DNA from: Tragulus kanchil
Lineage: Eukaryota; Chordata; Mammalia; Artiodactyla; Tragulidae
Reading direction: 5' to 3'
Length of the DNA stretch: 64,000 nt
Assembly (NCBI GenBank): GCA_022376925.1
Contig: JAIOJX010000027.1
Span: 21,655,471-21,719,470 of the forward strand
A model generated the notes under the pieces. That model ran no database searches. It worked only from the letters and a program-made list of their open reading frames with translations, and was not told where the DNA came from. The position numbers were made by a program, and so were the translations under genes. Below are positions 55,984 to 64,000 of the stretch, piece by piece. Position 1 is the first letter of the stretch. The number at the start of each line of letters is the position of its first letter.

Positions 55984-58358
55984 GAATAGGCAGGGAGACT
56001 CGAGGGGCCAGGACCTAAGGACCGGGAGGCTGAGGGTTTCCACGGAAGGGAGATGGGGCTCCCATCCCGCCAGGGGAGGGGAGAGGCGGGGGTGGGGGTA
56101 GGGGGAGGCGGGAGGCTTGCTTCCTGGAGAGAGGGCTCCTTTGCAAAGACTTCTCTCCAGGAGCCTTCTCGGCTCTCCTCAGGCGGCCTCTGCCTGCTTG
56201 CTGTTTCTTCCCAGTGTATTTAATTTGGGGAGTTGTTTTGCCTCTCAATGGAGTGCTTTCTTCAATTCTGTTTGCAGACTAGAGGAAAGCTGTGGCTTTC
56301 TGTGTAAGAATTTGGGAACTAGGTATCTTCTCATTACTCGTGTTTCTACCGACCCTCTGGGGGCTTCGTGTATGTGCACGCGATCTGCCGGGGCAGTGGG
56401 TTTGCTGTTTCTCTGGCTTCCTCTCCCGTGGCTCATGGGCTCGTCCCGTGAGGCCCAGGGCCGTGGCAGGGGTCATGCCTGCCTGGCCCCTGAGCGGGCA
56501 GGTGGGTGTTAAGAGTGAAGAAGGCATCGCCTGGGTTCTGAAGAAACCACAGCAGCTGGTGTCAGCAGCGATGGTTGCCGACACGCCTCACTCTGCTTCG
56601 TTGAGCTTCACAACCATTGACCTTTTCTTCTTCTTCTTCTTTTTTTAAACATTTATTTATTTGCCTGCGCCAGACTTTAGTTGCAGCATGTGGGATCTAG
56701 TTCCCTGACCAGGGATCAAACCTAGACCCTCTGCATTGGGAGCTCGGAGTCCCAGCCACTGGACCACCATGGAATCCCGCCGTTGCCCTTTTCTTTTCTT
56801 CTTTTAAGTATTTATTTACCTGACTGCGCCAGGTCTTAGTCGTGACACGTGAGCTCTCATTCCCTGACCAGGGATCCAACCCGGACCTCCTGCACTGGGG
56901 AGCACAGCGTCCTAGCCTCCAGGCCACCAGGGAAGTCCCAACATGGCCGTTTTCAGGGCAATCCTGCCTTGAAAAGTCGATTGGCTCCATTTTTCCAACA
57001 GCATTGTGTCTCTGTCACATTTTAGCAATTCTTGCAAAATTTCAAACTTTCTACCAGCAGAAAGATTATGACTCACTGAAGGCCCAGATGATACCTAGCA
57101 TTTTTTAGTGCTAAAGTATCATATTTTTAAATTAAGCTATGTACGTTGTTTTTAAGACATAAATGCTGGAGGTGGATGAATAGGCAGGGAGACTCGAGGG
57201 GCCAGGACCTCAGGACCGGGAGGCTGAGGGTTTCCACGGAAGGGAGATGGGGCGCCCATCCCGCCAGGGAGGGAGAGGCGGGGTGGGGGTAGGGGAGGCG
57301 GGAGGCTTGCTTCCTGGAGAGAGGCTCCTTTGCAAAGACTTCTCTCCAGGAGCCTTCTCGGCTCTCCTCAGGCGGCCTCTGCCTGCTTGCTGTTTCTTCC
57401 CAGTGTATTTAATTTGGGGAGTTGTTTTGCCTCTCAATGGAGTGCTTTCTTCAATTCTGTTTGCAGACTAGAGGAAAGCTGTGGCTTTCTGTGTAAGAAT
57501 TTGGGAACTAGGTATCTTCTCATTACTCGTGTTTCTACCGACCCTCTGGGGGCTTCGTGTATGTGCACGCGATCTGCCGGGGCAGTGGGTTTGCTGTTTC
57601 TCTGGCTTCCTCTCCCGTGGCTCATGGGCTCGTCCCGTGAGGCCCAGGGCCGTGGCAGGGGTCATGCCTGCCTGGCCCCTGAGCGGGCAGGTGGGTGTTA
57701 AGAGTGAAGAAGGCATCGCCTGGGTTCTGAAGAAACCACAGCAGCTGGTGTCAGCAGCGATGGTTGCCGACACGCCTCACTCTGCTTCGTTGAGCTTCAC
57801 AACCATTGACCTTTTCTTCTTCTTCTTCTTCTTTTTTTAAACATTTATTTATTTGCCTGCGCCAGACTTTAGTTGCAGCATGTGGGATCTAGTTCCCTGA
57901 CCAGGGATCAAACCTAGACCCTCTGCATTGGGAGCTCGGAGTCCCAGCCACTGGACCACCATGGAATCCCGCCGTTGCCCTTTTCTTTTCTTCTTTTAAG
58001 TATTTATTTACCTGACTGCGCCAGGTCTTAGTCGTGACACGTGAGCTCTCATTCCCTGACCAGGGATCCAACCCGGACCTCCTGCACTGGGGAGCACAGC
58101 GTCCTAGCCTCCAGGCCACCAGGGAAGTCCCAACATGGCCGTTTTCAGGGCAATCCTGCCTTGAAAAGTCGATTGGCTCCATTTTTCCAACAGCATTGTG
58201 TCTCTGTCACATTTTAGCAATTCTTGCAAAATTTCAAACTTTCTACCAGCAGAAAGATTATGACTCACTGAAGGCCCAGATGATACCTAGCATTTTTTAG
58301 TGCTAAAGTATCATATTTTTAAATTAAGCTATGTACGTTGTTTTTAAGACATAATGCT
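55984..58358 (+). repeat. Direct duplication O (55984-57167 and 57178-58358)
   Basis: About 1.18 kb is repeated with a 10-bp spacer at an offset of about 1194 bp, shrinking to about 1189 and then 1191. Copy 2 has dropped g bases in its first 150 bp (ggggagggg against gggaggg; gagagagggctcc against gagagaggctcc). The (TTC)n run near 56625 differs by one unit. The block holds two minus-strand CHR-type SINEs. Confidence 0.95.
56645..56940 (-). mobile_element. Two CHR-type SINEs in tandem (repeated at 57838-58132)
   Basis: 56645-56780: gcctgcgccagactttagtt, tagttccctgaccagggatc, cactggaccaccatggaatc. 56798-56940: ctgactgcgccaggtcttag, cattccctgaccagggatcc, gccaccagggaagtccc. They share orientation and are separated by 17 bp. 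The second set is in duplication O. Confidence 0.88.
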
Positions 58359-58393
58359 ATTTATTGCACACTTAATAGACCAGAAGATGATGT

Positions 58394-58805
58394 AAACATA
58401 GCTTTTTTTTTTTAATTGGCCATGCAGCATGTGGGATCTTAGTTGCCCAACCATGGCGCAAACCCACACCCACTGCACTGAAAGCATGGACTCTCAACTG
58501 GAAGTCCCAAACACAATTTTTTTTAGTAGACTTTTCTCTTTAAATTCTGGTCTCTTTTATTGATTTTGTATTTATTTATTTTCATCCATCTTTATTCTTC
58601 AGCCTGTATGGACCTCCCATTGTAGTACCCTCTCTTGTTACAGAGCACCAGCTCTGGGTGCATGCACTCCAGAGTGCTGGTCCGTAATTGGACACACCAG
58701 TCCAGCTGCTCCGCGACACACGGGATCTTCCTGGGTCAAGGATCGAACCGGTGTCCCTTGCACTGCAAGGCGGACTCTTTACCCACTGAACCACCAGGGA
58801 AGCCT
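58394..58805 (-). mobile_element. CHR-type SINE fragment and a longer CHR-type SINE
   Basis: 58394-58511 reads ggccatgcagcatgtgggat, cttagttgcccaaccatggc. 58560-58805 reads ttttcatccatctttattct, cagagcaccagctctgggtg, aggatcgaaccggtgtccc, aaccaccagggaagcc. The latter is the reverse-oriented relative of the elements at 59034 and 36947. Confidence 0.85.
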
Positions 58806-59033
58806 CCAAACACAATTTCTGTGTGTGCTGGGAAACCAAAAACTTCATGTGACTTGCTTTATTGTGATATTCTCTTTACTGTGACTGCCTGGAACCAAAT
58901 CTACATTATCACCACAGTGCGCCTATAATTGTTTTTCCTTTAAACTGTTCAAGTGGCGAATAGTATTAAGATATTTGGCCAGATTTTGGTCTTTGATACA
59001 TTATGCTGACTTCATGATAAGAACTGGGCTTCT

Positions 59034-59560
59034 GGGCTTCCCTGGTGGTCCAGTGGGTAAGGACACTGCCTTGCAGTGCAAGGGGTGCCAGTTCGATCCC
59101 TGGCCTGGGAAGATCCCACGTGCCGCAGAGCAGCTGGACCAATGTGTCCAATGACTGAGCTGGAGCTCTGGAGCGCATGCGCCCAGAGCCGGTGCTCTGT
59201 GACAATAGAGGCCACTGCGATGGGAGGCCCACACGGGCCAAAGAACAAAGATAGATGAAAGGAGATAAATGAAAGACCAATAGAAGTGGCCTGCCCGCGC
59301 CCCTCCCTTCCCCCTCCCCCCACTAAAATAAATAAATAAATCTTTAAAAAAAAAAAAAAGAACTGGGCTTCCTTGGTGCTCAGATGGTAAAGAATTCGCC
59401 TGCATGGCAGGACACCCAGGTTCGATCCCTAAGAGAAGGGAAATGGCAGCCCACTTCCGTATTCCTGCCCAGAGAATCCCATGGACAGAGGAGCCTGGTG
59501 GACTACAGTCCACGGGGTTGCAAAGAGTCGGATATGACTGAGGGACTCGTCAGGCATGAT
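59034..59560 (+). mobile_element. CHR-type SINE followed by BovA2-type SINE (repeated at 60128-60651)
   Basis: 59034-59362: gcttccctggtggtccagtg, ttcgatccctggcctgggaa, gagctctggagcgcatgcgc, then an aaataaat and A-run tail. 59363-59560: cttccttggtgctcagatgg, cacccaggttcgatccctaa, atggacagaggagcctggtg, agagtcggatatgactgag. The second pair lies in duplication P. Confidence 0.9.
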
Positions 59561-59737
59561 AAGAATTCGGGAGGTGTTCCTGTTTCTTTATTCTCTGCAG
59601 AAGTTTGAATAAAATTGTTCGGTCTTTGAAGGTTTTCAGAGAACTAACTTGTGAAAACGTCCAAGTTTTGCTCCTCAATTCTTGGGCAGGGACGAAAAAG
59701 GAACTTCTTAGAAACTTCTTTCTTCTCTTTTCTCTCC

Positions 59738-59990
59738 AGCTTTATTGGGGCATAATTAACAAGTAAATATTGCCTGTATACGTGGTGTGTAATTGCTGTG
59801 ATGTTCTGGGGCATGTGCTCACTGTGAGATCACCCCCACCTCACTGCTCAGGGTAATCCCTGGGAAAGGTCTCCCTGCTGACACTCATCGGTTGCTGCCG
59901 CTTCCTCACGTGCAGTCCCGTCCGGTCCCATGTGACCCCACGGAGCAGCCGGCCAGGCTCCTCCGTCCACAGCATTTTCCAGGCAAGAAT
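59738..59990. mobile_element. LINE-like segment and BovA2 fragment (repeated at 60835-61118)
   Basis: 59738-59835 (ctttattggggcataattaa, caagtaaatattgcctgtat, ggggcatgtgctcactgtga) resembles a ruminant LINE 3' segment. 59903-59990 is a minus-strand BovA2 end (ggccaggctcctccgtccac, ttccaggcaagaatgc) cut by the junction. Its continuation (tggagtgggttgccctttcc) exists only after the second copy, to about 61118. Confidence 0.7.
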
Positions 59991-61205
59991 GCCTGGAACC
60001 AAATCTACATTATCACCACAGTGGCTAGTTTTTCCTTTAAACTGTTCAAGTGGAATAGTATTAAGATATTTGGCCAGATTTTGGTCTTTGATACATTATG
60101 CTGACTTCATGATAAGAACTGGGCTTCTGGGCTTCCCTGGTGGTCCAGTGGGTAAGGACACTGCCTTGCAGTGCAAGGGGTGCCAGTTCGATCCCTGGCC
60201 TGGGAAGATCCCACGTGCCGCAGAGCAGCTGGACCAATGTGTCCAATGACTGAGCTGGAGCTCTGGAGCGCATGCGCCCAGAGCCGGTGCTCTGTGACAA
60301 TAGAGGCCACTGCGATGGGAGGCCCACACGGGCCAAAGAACAAAGATAGATGAAAGGAGATAAATGAAAGACCAATAGAAGTGGCCTGCCCGCGCCCCTC
60401 CCTTCCCCCTCCCCCCCCGAAAATAAATAAAAAAACCTTTAAAAAAAAAAAAAAAAGAACTGGGCTTCCTTGGTGCTCAGATGGTAAAAAATTTCGCCTG
60501 CATGGCAGGACACCCAGGTTCGATCCCTAAGAGAAGGGAAATGGCAGCCCACTTCCGTATTCCTGCCCAGAGAATCCCATGGACAGAGGAGCCTGGTGGA
60601 CTACAGTCCACGGGGTTGCAAAGAGTCGGATATGACTGAGGGACTCGTCAGGCATGATAAGAATTCGGGAGGTGTTCCTGTTTCTTTATTCTCTGCAGAA
60701 GTTTGAATAAAATTGTTCGGTCTTTGAAGGTTTTCAGAGAACTAACTTGTGAAAACGTCCAAGTTTTGCTCCTCAATTCTTGGGCAGGGACGAAAAAGGA
60801 ACTTCTTAGAAACTTCTTTCTTCTCTTTTCTCTCCAGCTTTATTGGGGCATAATTAACAAGTAAATATTGCCTGTATACGTGGTGTGTAATTGCTGTGAT
60901 GTTCTGGGGCATGTGCTCACTGTGAGATCACCCCCACCTCACTGCTCAGGGTAATCCCTGGGAAAGGTCTCCCTGCTGACACTCATCGGTTGCTGCCGCT
61001 TCCTCACGTGCAGTCCCGTCCGGTCCCATGTGACCCCACGGAGCAGCCGGCCAGGCTCCTCCGTCCACAGCATTTTCCAGGCAAGAATGCTGGAGTGGGT
61101 TGCCCTTTCCTTCTCCAAACACTTATTGGTCCTGATCTACATTTCTTTTAAGTCTATTCAGGACAAATACTGGTAACTTATATTTTTCTAAAATATTACC
61201 AGTTT

Positions 61206-61388
61206 AGGGGACTTCCCTGGTGGTCCCATGGCTAAGACTCTGAGCGCCCAGTGCAGGGGCCCAGTTCGATCCCTGGTCGGAAACTAGATCCCACGTGCTG
61301 CAGCTAAGAGTCTGGATGCCACTCCTGACGATCTCAAGCACGGCAACCAAGGCCCAGCTCAACTAAGTAAATAAACCTGTTTTTAAAC
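61206..61388 (+). mobile_element. CHR-type SINE
   Basis: ggggacttccctggtggtcc, ggctaagactctgagcgccc, cagttcgatccctggtcgga, gatcccacgtgctgcagcta, then an aagtaaataaacc tail. Confidence 0.9.
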
Positions 61389-61779
61389 AATGAAGAGAAC
61401 ATCACCTGTTTTGTCCAAGTGTACAAATGATTTTGTAGACTTTTCAAATTACTCTGTTTTCCTTTTTAATTGTTTGTGTGTGTGTGTGTTTTCTCTCTCT
61501 CGATCTGGCTACACACAAGCATGTTGTTTGTTTCTCCCAAATGAAGAAGCAGGTTTTCAGCGTGTACACTACTTTCTGTGTCTTTCTGTTTCCCGCTTTC
61601 CTAACTTCGGCTGTGGTTCTCCTGTTTCTCCTGGGCTGGGTATGAAAGCACACATTCCTCTCTCAGCTTCTGGCACTGGATGATGCACTTGTTTATCTGG
61701 GATTTAGTGGGATGAGACTTTTGTGATTCTAAAGTAAAACATGAGGACACTAGAGGAACATCCTGTTAGAAGAGATGGA

Positions 61780-62090
61780 GACAGGGAGGTCCACACGGGC
61801 CACAGAGTGACAATGGCTGAAAATAAATAAAACAATAAAAATGGCCAAAATTTTTAAAAGAGAGAGAGAAGAGACAGAGACAGACGGCCAGAAAGAGATC
61901 AGGCAGATAGAGGGACAGACAGAGAGAGATAACGGGAGACACACAGAGAGACAAAGAGACGCTGCAGGACAGAGAGACAGAAAGTGAGAGAGGAGGACAG
62001 ACAGACACAGACAGAGATAAGGACAGACAGACAGAGACACAGGAGAAAGACCGAGGAAGAGAGAGAGCTGGTACAGAGAGAAGGCAGACC
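61780..62090 (+). repeat. SINE tail expanding into a purine-rich (GA/CAGA)n tract
   Basis: gtccacacgggccacagagt and gaaaataaataaaacaata are the 3' end of a CHR-type SINE. From 61856 this runs into about 230 bp of gagaga, agacagaga and gacagacag units with few pyrimidines. The antisense ORF over 61750-62484 is serine/leucine/cysteine low-complexity and not a gene. Confidence 0.88.
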
Positions 62091-62364
62091 CTGGGGACAG
62101 ACAACTGGGGGCTGGGGCTGCAGGCGAGGGGTGACCCAGACCAGGCAGGGGAGCAGAGCCAGGCTGAGGAAGACGGCCGTTCACAGCCAGGCGGACGCGG
62201 GCCCGGGGTCTGGATGTGAGGACCAGCAGCAGAGCCTTAAACGGAGGAAGGGCCGGGACAGGCATCTGCTCGGCACTCGGTGTGTGCCAATTTTGCTGAG
62301 TTTTGTTTATTCTAGAAAATCGCACATTCATCCAGATTGACACATTAATATATGGAGACTTCTC

Positions 62365-62466
62365 CTTCTTCCGGCCACACTGCATGGCTTGCGGGATCTT
62401 AGTTCCCTGACCAGGACTCTCAGCATGAAAACACAGTTTTAACCACTGGCCGGCCAGGGAATTCCC
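62365..62466 (-). mobile_element. CHR-type SINE fragment
   Basis: ttccggccacactgcatggc, gatcttagttccctgaccag, aaccactggccggccaggga. It lacks the middle of the tRNA-like region. Confidence 0.82.
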
Positions 62467-62724
62467 TGGACAGAATTTCTGCAAAGGCCCCTTCTGATTC
62501 TTTTCATTTTCTCTATCTCTGTGATCACCTTCTCTTCATGTCTATATTCAGTTGGATGGAGGGTTATCTAGTTTTATTAGACTGAATTTTCTGAAATGTC
62601 AGTTTTCTTGGTCAAAAACAAGGAATGCCAGTGACACCGTATGGTTCACCCTAATTCACCAGACATTTGATCCCCATCATCTCAGTCTACACCCCCCACC
62701 CACCCCATGAGGCTGACCAATCCT

Positions 62725-62850
62725 CACCATGTTACGGACAAGGCCTCAGAAGCTCAGACAGGCTAAGTAACTTGCCCCAGAACACACAGCAGATACGTCA
62801 TAGAACTGAGACCAAAACCTGGATTCTTCTGACGCTCTTTCTACCTCACG
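62725..62850 (-). mobile_element. MIR
   Basis: accatgttacggacaaggcc, cagacaggctaagtaacttg, ccccagaacacacagcagat and ctgagaccaaaacctggat follow the reverse-complement MIR order. Confidence 0.8.
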
Positions 62851-63899
62851 ATGGCAATCCTGCCGAGCATCTGAATAAACATCACACCTGTTAAGGGGCT
62901 GGGGAAGGCTACTCTGCAGGACGTCTGCCACCCAGGCCAGGAGAGGACCTCCGGATGGGCTTCCGGGAGTGTGGTCAGCTTTGGGCCGCTGTGGACCGAG
63001 CGCTGCGTGGGCTGGGGAGGTGCTTGCACCCCAGTGTCGGCTGAGGGCCTACTGCGCGCCAGGCACTCCGACACTGAAGATACGAGGACCCGGCCTTCCT
63101 GAAGCTTATAGTCGAGGGTCTCCAAGCAATTGAAGAATCTGAGTAATTAAGTGAAATTAAACAGTTCCAACTCTAGGGAAAGAGAGCCGGCCACAGCCCC
63201 ACCGCCACTCTGGGGCCTCATCACAGAATCGCAGCGCTGGGGAGGAGCGGCGCCCGCAGAGCCTGGGCAGGGGCGTGTCCTCGGCCTGGTGGGCAGCACG
63301 CGTGTCTCACGCACCCGTTCTGGAGCTGAGGACGGTCTGGGAAAACGGCAGACATCGATCTTAGAAAGGAACCACGAGCTTCCTTGAAAGTTTCATCTAC
63401 AGGAGCTGGGCAAACGGACGTAAGACCCAGGACGAAACGAAGGCTGTCGTCAGTAAACCGTCGGCGTGTATGAGTCATTTTCCGTCCCCAGATCTACCAG
63501 GCACATCCGGTGTCTTCTTGCGCTCTGTCTGGCAGCCGTGCTCCGCGCTCCTGGGTGGGAACCGACCGGTGTGTGAGCGACTCTTCGGTTACTGGGCTGC
63601 CCGGGGCTCAGAGTGAGATGCTTTCCTCAGGGAGAGTCAGGTGCTCGAAGACGAGCTTTCAGTGTCAGACAAGTTCAGAAGTGGGAGGGCCCTGTGGGGA
63701 GAGGGGTGGGAAGGGCAGAGAAAAGGGGGCTGGGGTCTGAAGGAAGGGGCTGCTGAGGTTGGGGGTGACAGAGTGGAAGGAGAGGACCCTCTGGCTGAGG
63801 GGGGAGCTGGAGAGGCGGGGGAATCTCGGGAGGAGAGACCCCCAGGGCTCCCATGACTCAGGCCCCCGGTAACGAGCTGGTCTTGGTTGTGTTTTCCAG

Positions 63900-64000
63900 G
63901 CTGTTTGTCCCTGAGTGGCCCCCGCAGAGTGACGGGCGTCGTGGGGAGATCCCTGAGCGTGCAGTGTCAGTATAAGGAGGAATTCATAAACAATCACAAA
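63900..64000 (+). CDS. CD300A: CD300-family receptor, Ig V-type domain exon, 5' part (runs off the window)
   Basis: The acceptor tggttgtgttttccag ends at 63899. The first two bases complete the glycine begun at 55594. The exon then reads [19 protein letters not shown], followed by [14 protein letters not shown] to the last base. The GP-x-x-V-x-G-x-V-G-x-SLSVQC-x-Y pattern is the A/B-strand region of CD300 V domains, with the first disulphide cysteine in VQCQY. The leading LSLSGP is also seen in CD300LD-type members as I recall them, so the paralog is not certain from 33 residues. The second cysteine, membrane segment and tail are outside the window, so whether this is an inhibitory or activating member cannot be seen. 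Confidence 0.82.

Larger units (their letters stand above)
58886..61090 (+). repeat. Direct duplication P (58886-59989 and 59990-61090)
   Basis: About 1.10 kb is repeated with no spacer: gcaagaa runs into tgcctggaaccaaatc, the start of the block. Copy 2 has losses in its first 60 bp (cagtgcgcctataattgttttt becomes cagtggctagttttt; caagtggcgaatag becomes caagtggaatag) and A-run differences. The block carries three SINEs and a LINE-like segment. Confidence 0.95.
55595..63899 (+). other. CD300-family gene, intron 1
   Basis: An 8.3-kb intron as presented, about 6 kb if duplications O and P are collapsed. The donor is gtgaggggct and the acceptor is tggttgtgttttccag. It contains many ruminant SINEs, a LINE-like segment, a MIR and a purine tract. 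I saw no Ig-domain exon or pseudo-exon inside it. Confidence 0.75.

Noticed and set aside
2882..61090. The direct repeats as a gene-family expansion, satellite array or transposon system
   Set aside because: No sequence is shared between different pairs, no target-site duplications or terminal repeats bound the blocks, and each is exactly two copies with junction-focused errors.
61750..62484. Antisense 244-codon ORF rich in S, L, V and C
   Set aside because: It is produced by the purine tract read on the other strand, with SINE sequence at both ends.

Overview
This window is nuclear DNA from a mammal, almost certainly a pecoran ruminant and probably a bovid. The evidence is dense ruminant-type SINEs (BovA2/Bov-tA and tRNA-headed CHR-type elements), ancient mammalian MIR fragments, intron-containing genes with GT-AG splice sites, and a high-GC CpG-island promoter. 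It is not bacterial or viral, and nothing in it suggests a new defence, mobile or biosynthetic system.

Genes, all on the + strand: (1) GPRC5C, a retinoic-acid-inducible class C orphan receptor. It has a CpG-island promoter at about 16.2-19.7 kb, a probable non-coding first exon ending at 19074, and coding exons at 26874-27927, 30624-30718 and 32817-32996. Joined, these encode 442 residues. A polyA signal lies at 33339. (2) The first two exons of a CD300-family leukocyte receptor: a signal-peptide exon at 55555-55594, and an Ig-V exon that starts at 63900 and runs off the window. Its position and orientation relative to GPRC5C match CD300A in human. Positions 1-16 kb and 34.5-55.4 kb are intergenic and rich in SINEs, with no gene I can name.

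The most striking property is structural. Sixteen times, a block of about 1.03-1.19 kb is followed at once, or after 5-33 bp, by a nearly identical direct copy of itself. The blocks share no common sequence: they hold SINEs, a CpG island, a microsatellite and a coding exon. All are the same size class, and the few differences cluster within about 100-200 bp of each internal junction, where there are single-base dropouts and one N. Neighbouring pairs sometimes overlap, giving three-copy segments. This is what unmerged overlaps between consecutive assembly contigs look like, and I read them as false duplications, not biology. They inflate the window by about 17.7 kb, so the true locus would be about 46 kb. 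They also create a spurious second GPRC5C terminal exon and a doubled GPRC5C promoter. None occurs between 25.2 and 32.4 kb, so GPRC5C coding exons 1 and 2 are unaffected.

Other points are a consensus cAMP-response-element palindrome at 40529, an unexplained acceptor/ORF/polyA arrangement at 36563-36755, several upstream in-frame ATGs at the CD300 start, and a long purine-rich tract at 61856-62090.
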